Assembly (NCBI RefSeq): GCF_900105245.1
Contig: NZ_FNSZ01000001.1
Span: forward strand, 4,278,001-4,342,000
DNA: 64,000 nucleotides
Source of the DNA: Streptomyces sp. 1222.5
Lineage (GTDB): Bacteria; Actinomycetota; Actinomycetes; Streptomycetales; Streptomycetaceae
Direction of reading: 5' to 3'
The notes under the pieces were generated by a model. It was not told the origin of the DNA and made no database searches. It worked only from the letters and a program-made list of their open reading frames with translations. The position numbers and the translations under genes are program-made. Shown one piece after another: positions 28,395 through 35,982 of this stretch. Position 1 is the first letter of the stretch, and the number at the start of each line of letters is the position of its first letter.

Positions 28395-30077
28395 ATGACA
28401 CCTCTCTCTAAGCGGGGCCCCGGCTGGACCCCTAACCTGGACCACGTGCGCGCAGTGTCCTACATCCGACAGTCCAAGCGGCGGGAAGACGATTCCGCGT
28501 CGTCCCCCGAAGCCCAGCGAACCAAGTGCGAGGCACTGATCACCGCAAAGGGCTGGGACAACGCCGGACACTTCGCCGACGTGGGCAAGTCAGGATGGGA
28601 CCCGAAAGTCGTCCGGCCCGAATTCGAGGAAATGATGGCCGCCGTTCGCGCCGGTCACGTGGACGCAGTGGTCGTGTTCTCCCTGTCTCGCCTCACCCGT
28701 CAAGGCGCCCTCGAAGCAATGCTCATCAACGAGGAACTCGCCAAACACGGCGTGCTACTCGTCAGCGTCGAAGAACCGTACCTGGACACGTCCACCCCCA
28801 TGGGAGTGGCGATCTTCGGGCTCATCGCTGCTCTGGCTCAGCAGGAAAGCGACATGAAGTCGGCGTACATCACCGCAACGAAAGAAACGCTCCGCGCCGC
28901 TGGCTCGCATGTCTCGGGCATGGCCCCCTACGGCTTCCAATCGACCCGTGAGCCGCGCGGGGAACTGGTTGTAGTGAAGCTGGTTCCGGACCCGGCGGAA
29001 GCACCCCACGTACGTCAGATGGTCGAGTGGGCCTTGGCAGGGATGGCCGCCTCCGCTATCGCTCGCAAACTCAACACAGACGGGGTGCCCACCAAAGCGG
29101 CAGACATGACAGCCCGCGTAAATGCCCGACGGGCCAGGGGCATAAGCAAGCCGCTAGAGCGAACCGCCTGGGGCTCTTCAACCGTGCTGCGCATCCTGCG
29201 TGACCCCCGTCTCGCTGGCTACGCCGCTGAACGCCAGGGAACTAAGCGCGTCATCCTGCGCGACGCTTCCGGCGCCCCGCTGCTGGCACATGAGGGCATC
29301 GTCCCTGCCGAGGATTGGTGGCGTCTCCAGGACGTCCTGGGCGGCCGAGCGCCCCAGGTCGTAAAGCAGGGTGGCCGTTCGGTCCCCTCGCTGCTCGGTG
29401 GGGCAGGAATGCTGTTCTGCGGGGTCTGCGGCTCATCTATGGTCACCGACAAGCGGAACGGTACGCAGCTCTACCGGTGCAACCGTGCCCAGTCCGGCGC
29501 CGTGGCTGGACATGGCGGCCTCGCCATCAACATGGCAGCGGCTGACGACGTCGTGGCCCGCACCGTCTGGTCCCGTCTGACTGCGCTGGACCCTAGAGAC
29601 CCTGAAGACCTCGAATGGCTTGCGGAGGCAGCGCGCCGCTTTGCCGCACAGGCTGACACGGGTGAGCGACAGGCCGAACTGACTGCCGCGCGAGCCGAAT
29701 TGGAACACGTACGGGAAGCGCTGCGCACTTTGTATGCCGACCGGCAGGCAGGGCTCTACGCGGGGGCGACCGGAACGGCCATGTTCGCTGAATCCGTCGA
29801 CCGGCTGACTGCGCATGAGGCTCGCGTGAGTGGGCGAGTATCCGAACTGGAACGGGATGAGAGCGGCGCCATTGCCATTCCCTCGGAGTGGACGGAACCG
29901 GAGGGCGACCCCATCGGACCGGACTCCACATGGGGCAGTTGGGACCTGGAGGAACGACGTAGATTCCTGGCGTTCTTCGCCGATCGCATCACCGTCGCTA
30001 AGTCCATTGGCCGTGGACGGAACGCGAACACAGAGGATCGAGTGACTGTGCATTGGGCGGGGGCACCGGCCAGCTAG
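28395..30077 (+). CDS. int: Large serine recombinase (integrase)
   Basis: 560 residues from ATG 28395; GTG 28446 (VRAVSYIRQSKRRED) and upstream starts remain possible because no strong ribosome binding site is visible. Catalytic domain about 20-165 with the nucleophile Ser in YIRQSKRRED and DAVVVFSLSRLTRQG, PMGVAIFGLIAALAQQES; recombinase domain about 170-300 (GMAPYGFQ, WGSSTVLRILRDPRLAGYA); zinc ribbon about 335-375 (CGVCGSSM, then YRCNRA); a long coiled coil (LTAARAELEHVREALRTLYA) and C-terminal tail follow. It catalyses attP x attB integration; excision would need a directionality factor not identified here. Confidence 0.93.
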   Translation: MTPLSKRGPGWTPNLDHVRAVSYIRQSKRREDDSASSPEAQRTKCEALITAKGWDNAGHFADVGKSGWDPKVVRPEFEEMMAAVRAGHVDAVVVFSLSRLTRQGALEAMLINEELAKHGVLLVSVEEPYLDTSTPMGVAIFGLIAALAQQESDMKSAYITATKETLRAAGSHVSGMAPYGFQSTREPRGELVVVKLVPDPAEAPHVRQMVEWALAGMAASAIARKLNTDGVPTKAADMTARVNARRARGISKPLERTAWGSSTVLRILRDPRLAGYAAERQGTKRVILRDASGAPLLAHEGIVPAEDWWRLQDVLGGRAPQVVKQGGRSVPSLLGGAGMLFCGVCGSSMVTDKRNGTQLYRCNRAQSGAVAGHGGLAINMAAADDVVARTVWSRLTALDPRDPEDLEWLAEAARRFAAQADTGERQAELTAARAELEHVREALRTLYADRQAGLYAGATGTAMFAESVDRLTAHEARVSGRVSELERDESGAIAIPSEWTEPEGDPIGPDSTWGSWDLEERRRFLAFFADRITVAKSIGRGRNANTEDRVTVHWAGAPAS

Positions 30078-30170
30078 GCGCCCGAGCGCCCCTCACGGCC
30101 CCGTTCCGGCATCCCTGGTGGGATTGCTGGGCGGGGCCGCTTGCTGCCCCCAGACGGGCACACAGCCAAA

Positions 30171-30190
30171 GATAACGCATTGATAACGCA
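30171..30190. repeat. Tandem GATAACGCA repeat
   Basis: GATAACGCA at 30171-30179 and 30182-30190, an 11-bp period, in the non-coding gap after the integrase (30078-30330). The spacing places both on one DNA face, as for a cooperative repressor or excisionase site. The same gap has a GGCCCCG/CGGGGCC inverted repeat just after the integrase stop, possibly a terminator. Confidence 0.5.
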
Positions 30191-30330
30191 CCTAACCGTT
30201 GGCGCCACTTGGGGCGCCCATCCCCGTACGTGACGGCTCGTCAGATTTGCTATCTCGCTGGCCCCAGGTAACCGGGCCGCTAGTCCCACTGTGAACCGAG
30301 ACAAGTCCACTGAGGAGAGAGGCAGACACC

Positions 30331-30519
30331 ATGGCAGCGGAAGAGATGTTGAAGGTGATCATGTCCTGGGCATCGGAGAACTCTCACCGTGGCCGCCTCG
30401 TGCGTGCATTCCAGTCGGACATGGGCAGCGACCCCGTCCTACAGGCAAAGCGACTGGCAATGCTCGGCCTGCACGCTGAGCGCCAGGCTAAGCGAAAGGC
30501 TGGCCTAGTGCCGGCTTAA
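30331..30519 (+). CDS. Small helical hypothetical protein
   Basis: 62 residues starting MAAEEMLKVIMSWASENSHR, rich in charged and small residues (AMLGLHAERQAKRKAGLVPA), probably two or three helices. GAGGAGAGAGG lies about 8 bp upstream of the ATG, an excellent ribosome binding site that supports expression. No family recognised; its position straight after the integrase makes an excisionase-like role possible but nothing in the sequence proves it. Confidence 0.6.
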   Translation: MAAEEMLKVIMSWASENSHRGRLVRAFQSDMGSDPVLQAKRLAMLGLHAERQAKRKAGLVPA

Positions 30520-30691
30520 CCCCAATCCCGCAAATGAGCCGTCCGGCAATGCGCTGGGCGGCCTCTTTATGCGCTCGTTTAGTGACTTTCGGATGCGGAC
30601 GTTGACCCCGAAACCACTTTAGAGACTCCGCGAACGTCCTTGAAACAGGATTAGGGACAACTGGCCATGTCCCCGAATGGAACGAAACCCG

Positions 30692-30949
30692 ATGACTAAG
30701 AGTGAACTAATCGCCCTGCTGCGCGAAGCCCAGACCGCCCTGGAGGGTGCCCTCTATGGAGAGACCGGCAATGCGCCCAGGATCCTGGACCACATAGCCG
30801 CCGCACTACGCAGCGAGACAGCCCTAGGGACCGACGGGGCTTGCGCTGTCTGCGGAGAGGCCGTTACGCAGCCTGCCACTGGGCGCCCGCGCATGTACTG
30901 CTGCGGGGCCTGCAAGAAGCGCGCGCAGCGAGCGAGGCAACGCGGTTGA
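30692..30949 (+). CDS. Small zinc-finger protein
   Basis: 85 residues from ATG 30692 (GGAACG upstream; ATG 30677 is in frame). An N-terminal helical part (MTKSELIALLREAQTALEGA) precedes a Cys module CAVCGEAV-(12 residues)-MYCCGACKKRAQRARQRG, with the basic tail expected of a nucleic-acid-binding zinc ribbon. Similar to the modules in the next two genes. Specific role unknown. Confidence 0.65.
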   Translation: MTKSELIALLREAQTALEGALYGETGNAPRILDHIAAALRSETALGTDGACAVCGEAVTQPATGRPRMYCCGACKKRAQRARQRG

Positions 30950-31096
30950 GGACAGCGGAGAGGGCCACCCAACCAGCCACCCTCAGTAGCTGTTCTTTAT
31001 CTATATCTGTGGTTACTAAAAATCAGATTCCTAATAGAAACCCAAAGGGATACCAAAAACTGGTAACCCCTGATCGAGATACGGAACGCCCCCAAG

Positions 31097-31507
31097 ATGC
31101 TCGGTTTCAGTGACTCCCCCACGTGCGAGGAATGCGACACGTGGCTATCCGGCCGCCAGGCCCGCTACTGCTCGGCGCGCTGCAAGATGCGTGCCAGACG
31201 GCGCACCGGTCCGAAGCCTGCCGAGAGGCATTGCCGACTCTGTGGCGCCACGTTCCGCCCGCTGAGAGGCAAGCAGTCCTACTGCGACTTCACGAATGAC
31301 GCCGACCAGACATGCGCTGAGCTACAAAACGAACTAGCCCGCGAGATGACCCGTAAGGAAAATCAGCGCTGGGACGCCGAGTGTGCGCGCGAGGGTTGCG
31401 ACAGCTCGACCGGTTGGGAGGGTGCAGGCCGACCCCGCCGCTTCTGTTCCGACCGTTGCCGAGTCGCCCACTACCGCGCTGAGCGACGCGCCCAGACGGC
31501 TACCTGA
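31097..31507 (+). CDS. Triple Cys-module zinc protein
   Basis: 136 residues with three successive modules: CEECDTWLSGRQARYCSARC (about 10-29), CRLCGATFRPLRGKQSYCDF (about 51-70) and CAREGCDSSTGWEGAGRPRR followed by FCSDRC (about 99-124). Each ends in an Arg-rich helix (KMRARRRTG, RVAHYRAERRA). This layout resembles repeated treble-clef or ribbon units that bind nucleic acid. The leader 30950-31096 is strikingly AT-rich for this genome. No family name can be given. Confidence 0.65.
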   Translation: MLGFSDSPTCEECDTWLSGRQARYCSARCKMRARRRTGPKPAERHCRLCGATFRPLRGKQSYCDFTNDADQTCAELQNELAREMTRKENQRWDAECAREGCDSSTGWEGAGRPRRFCSDRCRVAHYRAERRAQTAT

Positions 31508-31599
31508 ACCCCGTACAGCCTCGCCCTGGGGCTTGTGCCAGGGCGTCGCCCCTCGGCCGTCAGACGGCCCTACAGCCACTCCCTGGAAGGGACTTCAGC

Positions 31600-31926
31600 A
31601 TGCGTTCACTCACTGCCCGACTAGCCGAGCGCGACGCGCGTCTAGCCAGACTCGCGAAGCGCAACCCCAAGACTCACGACGACTACCGCAACGCGCTGGC
31701 CAAGGTGCGGTATCTGCGTGGGGAGGCCAGCGAACATGCCTGCGCCCTTTGCGCTGCCCCTGCCGCCGAATGGCAACTCACCTTTCTAGACCAGCGTGAG
31801 GGCCCGCAGTTCTTCCTGTGGAGCGATGACGTGCACGACTACTGGCCCTACTGCCCGCCGTGCTCGCTGGACGCTGAGACGCTGCGCAGAAAGGCACTCG
31901 ACCGCATCTGGTATCCGAACCGCTAG
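31600..31926 (+). CDS. Small Cys-rich protein, HNH-like Cys framework without HNH residues
   Basis: 108 residues; GGAAGGGA precedes the ATG. A basic helical N-terminus (MRSLTARLAERDARLARLAK) is followed by HACALCAAPAAEWQLTFLDQ and YWPYCPPCSLDAETLRRKAL, a CxxC...CxxC pair as in HNH or treble-clef proteins, but no HNH catalytic His-Asn-His set is visible. Possibly DNA- or RNA-binding; role unknown. Confidence 0.65.
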   Translation: MRSLTARLAERDARLARLAKRNPKTHDDYRNALAKVRYLRGEASEHACALCAAPAAEWQLTFLDQREGPQFFLWSDDVHDYWPYCPPCSLDAETLRRKALDRIWYPNR

Positions 31927-32015
31927 TAATCTTGTGAGGCCCTTACGGCCTCCTGTGCGGATTACGTAGCACCGCGAACGGCGCCTAGCGCTGGCTACTT
32001 CCGCTCTCGAATCTG

Positions 32016-32081
32016 GGCCCCCTGGGTACCGGTAGAGACTCTCGTGTTTCGCGGCACTGAGTCTCCCGGTCCTAGGGGGCC
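32016..32081. ncRNA. Candidate structured RNA or large hairpin
   Basis: Nested complementary arms: GGCCCCCT (32016-32023) with AGGGGGCC (32074-32081), CCGG (32029-32032) with CCGG (32066-32069), and GAGACT (32035-32040) with AGTCTC (32060-32065), closing a 19-nt loop. It lies between two small genes in a 250-bp gap. It could be a terminator, a leader structure or a DNA cruciform; the strand is not known. Confidence 0.45.
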
Positions 32082-32173
32082 TTCTTCCATTTCCGGGGCC
32101 CGAGCCGGCTGCGACCTATCCCATGGTCAGCGCGCCGCCCGCCATTCCCGCCTTTCTTTCCCTAGGAACCACC

Positions 32174-32407
32174 GTGACCGACATACCCACACCTGCCGAC
32201 CTGGCCCCGCCGCACGTCAATCGTCCGGCCCGCGAACGGCACCTAATCTCAGATCTGTTCGAGAGGGTGGGGCGCCATCTGCTCGACGCTGAAGACCAGC
32301 CAAGCAACGACGCTGTCGGCGTTTTCGCCGACCTGGTCCAGGCGCACGCTGATCTACTCGCGGCCCGTACCGGTTCGCTGGCCAATTACTACGCGAGCCG
32401 TGGCTGA
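32174..32407 (+). CDS. Small hypothetical protein
   Basis: 77 residues from GTG 32174 (AGGAA 5 bp upstream); the frame is open from 32123. Predicted helical: RERHLISDLFERVGRHLLDA and VFADLVQAHADLLAARTGSL. No Cys, no signal peptide. The stop overlaps the next ATG (TGATG), so the two are translationally coupled. No family recognised. Confidence 0.55.
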   Translation: MTDIPTPADLAPPHVNRPARERHLISDLFERVGRHLLDAEDQPSNDAVGVFADLVQAHADLLAARTGSLANYYASRG

Positions 32408-32661
32408 TGCTGGGCGCACTCTCGCCATACCGGATGCAGGTTTTTGCAGCGCATGACGCGCCGGGCGACGCTGGCCCGTTCATCTGTACCGCGTGCCTGA
32501 CACCTGTCACGCTGCGTGTCAGCGGCAATAAGCGAACGCATTTCATGCACGGCCGGAATTCGGATTATTGCCGGATGCGCCGCGATGCGGGCTCTAGCAA
32601 GGAATATCGGGCGCGTGTAGCTCTGGAAGTCAACGCCTATGCGCCTGAGGGCGCCAACTAG
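32407..32661 (+). CDS. Small protein with CoiA-like zinc module
   Basis: 84 residues. FICTACLTPVTLRVSGNKRT followed by HFMHGRNSDYC resembles the CxxC...HFxH module at the N-terminus of competence CoiA-like nucleases, but the nuclease domain is absent, so it is a stand-alone zinc module. It overlaps the preceding gene by one base. Likely nucleic-acid or protein binding; unproven. Confidence 0.6.
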   Translation: MLGALSPYRMQVFAAHDAPGDAGPFICTACLTPVTLRVSGNKRTHFMHGRNSDYCRMRRDAGSSKEYRARVALEVNAYAPEGAN

Positions 32662-32683
32662 CACCTACCAATTTTGGTACGTG
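32662..32683. repeat. 22-bp palindromic repeat, copy 1
   Basis: Identical to 33539-33560. The core is TACCAA-TT-TTGGTA, an inverted repeat, flanked by CACC and CGTG. It starts directly after the upstream stop codon and lies 40 bp before the 263-codon gene, so it may be a promoter-operator. Confidence 0.75.
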
Positions 32684-32723
32684 GGCCACAACACCATTAA
32701 TCCCAGGAAAGGGAAACAGATTC

Positions 32724-33515
32724 ATGCCTGAGATCACCCCTACAAGCAACTCCATGGCGCCCGTTGGCAGCGAGGAAAACCCCATTCCGGTCAACGTCAA
32801 GCCCGAAGCGCCGGACCCCGTAGTCACCGCTATTGCCGCCCTACCTGGGGCCGTTTCTCGGCACACTGCCGCCTTCAGAAACTCGGCTGATTATAGCGCT
32901 AACCTTCCCGCTGACATCCGGCAGGCTCTCAGCGCTGCGTCAAGCGCCATTGAGTCCACTATCACGACCGCCGAGCAGGCCCGCGAGCGCGCCGACGGTT
33001 TCCGCAACGACATTCGCCTTTACCCTGAGGGGCGCGAGGTGCTGGCCAGCGAGGCCATGAAGACAGCTCAGGAAGCCGCTGGCGAGTCCCTAGCAGACGC
33101 GGACGCGCGCATTACGGTGGCTGACGCTCTGCTATATGAGGCGGCCCGCCCAACACTGTCGGCTGCGGACGGTATGACTGCTCGCGCCGATCTACAGATG
33201 CTCACTCAGCGCCATGTCGGAAACTCCGGTGCACTGGCCGACGTCCTAAAGCGCGCAGCGCAACGCAACGATGCTGTAGGCGCTCTGGTGGCAAACTCGA
33301 CGTACCTGACAGACTTCTTGGCCGCCAACGGCGTTGATTCGGTCACCAGTAGTGCAATCCTGACCCTGGTGCGCGCCGAAGTCACCAGGGCTGCCGCCAA
33401 TTCCGGTGATCCGAAGCGTGCTGCCGCTGGCCGTACCTCGCTGGCCGTTACCGAGTTGAAGCGCGCTCGCGCTGCCGCCACCAACTACAAGCGCCACATG
33501 CTGGGAGAAAAGTAG
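32724..33515 (+). CDS. 263-residue all-helical protein of unknown function
   Basis: Starts MPEITPTSNSMAPVGSEENP after a good AGGAAAGGGA site. After a disordered, proline-rich N-terminus of about 30 residues it is almost wholly helical and alanine-rich (LPADIRQALSAASSAIESTI, RADLQMLTQRHVGNSGALAD, SSAILTLVRAEVTRAAANSG), with no Cys or Trp and a basic end (NYKRHMLGEK). No signal peptide or membrane segment. It resembles phage structural or scaffold-type proteins only in general character. It is the largest cargo gene after the integrase and is bracketed by the two 22-bp repeats. Confidence 0.65.
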   Translation: MPEITPTSNSMAPVGSEENPIPVNVKPEAPDPVVTAIAALPGAVSRHTAAFRNSADYSANLPADIRQALSAASSAIESTITTAEQARERADGFRNDIRLYPEGREVLASEAMKTAQEAAGESLADADARITVADALLYEAARPTLSAADGMTARADLQMLTQRHVGNSGALADVLKRAAQRNDAVGALVANSTYLTDFLAANGVDSVTSSAILTLVRAEVTRAAANSGDPKRAAAGRTSLAVTELKRARAAATNYKRHMLGEK

Positions 33516-33538
33516 TTCGAACCCCTGATTGGGCCGCT

Positions 33539-33560
33539 CACCTACCAATTTTGGTACGTG
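33539..33560. repeat. 22-bp palindromic repeat, copy 2
   Basis: An exact copy of 32662-32683, 23 bp after the stop of the 263-residue gene. It is followed at 33573-33579 by AAGGAGG, but no start codon follows at the right distance (ATA where ATG would be), as if a gene had been lost. Confidence 0.75.
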
Positions 33561-34092
33561 ATCGGTCCCAATAAGGAGGCAAAATACGACTCTGCACGTT
33601 CGATTGGGCTATTTTTTGGCCGTAAGGGGCATCGATTTCCGAAGGGCTGCCATCAATGCACGTTGAAATGGCACCCTCGGGGTCCCCAGCGAGGCGTCTA
33701 AGTTCCGTTCATAGCCCCATAGAGGGTCGTTTGCACCATGCCCACAAGGACAACCCAATGCCCTTGAGAGCCTGCCCCAGAGCCAAGCCGCGTACGTGCC
33801 TTGCACACGTTTCTCAGATGCTGGCTGGCATACCACATTGTCGCGCTAGGTCTCCAGGGCCACACGCATTCAGCGCTGATGGCTAGCGAACGATCCGTCA
33901 TCGTTGCCATTCATGCTAGCCACCACGCGAGGTATTTGCTCGCTATCTCACGCTACGTGACTCCGGGGGGTGGGGGGTGCCCCCTTGACCCCCTGGGGGA
34001 GATGAACGCGGGGGAGGGCGCCGGCCAGTGCGCCCAGTTTAAAGACTGGTTCTACACCACCAATCAGCTATACATTAACTGAAAGTGACTCG
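33561..34092. other. Gene-poor, possibly decayed stretch with G-rich hairpins
   Basis: About 530 bp without a convincing gene; the short frames on either strand lack start signals and codon bias. It contains an orphan Shine-Dalgarno at 33573-33579 and, at 33965-33999, long G runs with two back-to-back small inverted repeats (GGGGG-TG-CCCCC and CCCCC-T-GGGGG). Probably a regulatory or degenerate zone. Confidence 0.45.
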
Positions 34093-34281
34093 ATGGAAGA
34101 CTACGCAACCTACGCACAGTATTGGGATAACCTGCCTTACTGGTGCTCTCGCTGCCAGCAGGAAAAAGCAGCCAGCGAGTTCGCCTATGAGGCTCGACGT
34201 GGTGTTCAGCCCTGGTGTCGAGCATGCAAGGCAGAATACGCCCGTAAGCGTCGGAGATGCCAAACAAGGGGAAGCGCCTAG
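34093..34281 (+). CDS. Small treble-clef zinc protein
   Basis: 62 residues: WCSRCQQEKAASEFAYEARR then WCRACKAEYARKRRRC. The CxxC-(about 20)-CxxC spacing with SEF between resembles the N-terminal zinc module found in phage recombination endonuclease VII-type and HNH proteins, but no nuclease part follows. Its end overlaps the convergent membrane-protein gene by 4 bp. Confidence 0.65.
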   Translation: MEDYATYAQYWDNLPYWCSRCQQEKAASEFAYEARRGVQPWCRACKAEYARKRRRCQTRGSA

Positions 34282-34832
34282 TTCGCGCTGCCGTCATCAT
34301 CCAAGGCTGCCTGCGCAAGATATACGAAATCATCTAGCGAATTTTCAAACAGTACAGCGTGATCGGCGATTACTTTGCTCAGCCTCCACCGCCATCTATT
34401 GACCTGCCGCTCATCACTCATGTCGGTTCCTAGCTGCACGAACCCAATCTGACCGACTAGTTCAACGCTCATTCGGGCAATTTTCAATGCCGCCTCAGTC
34501 ACCTCCTTTGGGCCAGCCAACGCTACAGCCACGGAGTTTCGCTCAACTGAGGTTGCCAACTGATGCAGTTGACTGTACGACTCGTTACTCATTTCTTCAG
34601 GGACCATTTCTGCATCACCTTGAAAGATTGATGTCTGGGCGTGCAAACTCAGCATTGAAGAAATGAACTTCTCGTAAGCACCGTGCCGTGGTTCCCTCAT
34701 TTCCCGTCTGTGCTGTGAGCGGGCAACGATGCGCGCCCCTTCCCGCTGCGCCCACCCCGCCGCCATCGCTGCGCCAATCGTCGCGACCGAACCTGCAAGT
34801 GCCCCTAGCACGGCGGCTGTTCCTGCATCCAT
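34278..34832 (-). CDS. Membrane-anchored hypothetical protein
   Basis: 184 residues from ATG 34832, chosen because MDAGTAAVLGALAGSVATIG opens a transmembrane helix; the frame is open to 34973. The helix is followed by basic REGARIVARSQHRREMREPR and a cytosolic helical domain (YEKFISSMLSLHAQ, VTEAALKIARMSVELVGQIG, NSLDDFVYLAQAALDDD). This topology, one N-terminal helix plus a helical body, is common in uncharacterised Streptomyces proteins. It is one of only two minus-strand genes inside the element. Confidence 0.65.
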   Translation of the reverse strand: MDAGTAAVLGALAGSVATIGAAMAAGWAQREGARIVARSQHRREMREPRHGAYEKFISSMLSLHAQTSIFQGDAEMVPEEMSNESYSQLHQLATSVERNSVAVALAGPKEVTEAALKIARMSVELVGQIGFVQLGTDMSDERQVNRWRWRLSKVIADHAVLFENSLDDFVYLAQAALDDDGSAN

Positions 34833-35434
34833 GGCGCCATGTTCGGGGCGGGCAGAGCGCGGGTCAAGGGCGTCGCCACATCCCAAAAGTTGGTAGGTGA
34901 TGGGTCCCCCGGCATGCGATGGGTGACGCCCCCCGGAAGGAGCCATAGGAAAGACCGAATCAGCGTCAGACACAGCAGCGCAACCCGGTGCCTGGGCGAC
35001 ATCCAGCGCATGTCCGGGAGGACGTCAACAGCGAGATAGTCGGCAACGCGCTGCACCCGTAAGGAAGTACACGCGAATGGAGCCCGGCTAACCCCTGGTG
35101 TGACCGGCCACACGCTGACGAGTGCCCGTAGGCGACCACCGGCCAACCCACTGCGCGACCCTGTCACCCGAAGCCCTGAGCCCCTATCGGGCGCTCCATT
35201 CGAATGTGAAGCGTCCCAGGAAGAGTTGCAAATTCAACATTTGCAAGGCAAGGCATTTCCCGTTCAACCTAATTGGACCCTATGGCCCATACTTATAGTC
35301 GGAAGACCCATGGTGCTCGACTGGAAACTGACTAGCGTTACGTACGGCACCTAGTCAGAGCTTCAGATCCGAAATCGTTGGCTGCCTTCAGTACCAGAAC
35401 AAGTTGGCGTTGCCATTACATCCTAGAGGCCATC
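34833..35434. other. Divergent intergenic region with inverted repeat
   Basis: 602 bp without a convincing gene between divergent genes. At 35226-35246 lies TTGCAAAT-TCAAC-ATTTGCAA, a perfect 8-bp inverted repeat in AT-rich sequence 190 bp before the secreted-protein start, a plausible operator or attenuator. Frames on both strands (for example 34805-35167 minus) show no coding character. Confidence 0.45.
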
Positions 35435-35947
35435 ATGAGCAGCATCTCACGTCGTAAGATTCCTCGACTTATCGGCGCTTCCTTCCTGGCTGCAACGTTC
35501 GCCGTCTCAACGGGCACGATCGTCGCTACGGCCGCGCCCCAGACATCTAGCCAGGTATCTTCTGTGATCCAGGATGACGCAGGCGGTAGCGGCGATCAGG
35601 GCGGATCAGACAACAGCAGCACACCGGACCAGTCGAGCAGTACACAGGACCAATCCGGTAATCACCTGAGCAACACACGGGACCAATCGGGTAGTTACCA
35701 GAGCAACAGTCAGTCAGACAATCAGGTTCAGGCCAACAGCACTGGCAACCAATCCGGAGGCATTTTCGATCAGGCTGGCCCTTGCGCCCTACATAAACTC
35801 TCTGAACATCCAGATAAGGCCAGCCTCGCATGTCCTGCTGAGGGACAGAAGAAGCAGCCGCACAAGAGGTGGCAAGATAAGCGCAAAGAGCACCGGAAGA
35901 GCCACCACCGTGGGCTGGTGAATCACTTGAAGGACGTGTCGAGTTAA
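35435..35947 (+). CDS. Secreted Gln/Ser/Asn-rich repetitive protein
   Basis: 170 residues from ATG 35435. The signal peptide MSSISRRKIPRLIGASFLAA leads to TFAVSTGTIVATAAPQ with a likely AxA cleavage site. The mature protein begins with a disordered region built from imperfect repeats (TPDQSSSTQDQSGN, NTRDQSGSYQSNSQ, DNQVQANSTGNQSG), then a two-Cys segment (GPCALHKL, SLACPAEG) and a very basic end (KKQPHKRWQDKRKEHRKSHH). The Gln/Asn/Ser character recalls surface or aggregation-prone proteins. No named family. Confidence 0.7.
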   Translation: MSSISRRKIPRLIGASFLAATFAVSTGTIVATAAPQTSSQVSSVIQDDAGGSGDQGGSDNSSTPDQSSSTQDQSGNHLSNTRDQSGSYQSNSQSDNQVQANSTGNQSGGIFDQAGPCALHKLSEHPDKASLACPAEGQKKQPHKRWQDKRKEHRKSHHRGLVNHLKDVSS

Positions 35948-35982
35948 GTGGCGCACCGATTCTCAGCTAAGTTGGTGCCCTT

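Noticed and set aside
33609..33836. 75-codon minus-strand frame in the element
   Set aside because: No ribosome binding site, no coding bias, and overlapping frames on the other strand look equally random.
34805..35167. 120-codon minus-strand frame upstream of the membrane-anchored protein
   Set aside because: It overlaps the better-supported start at 34832 and lacks domain character.
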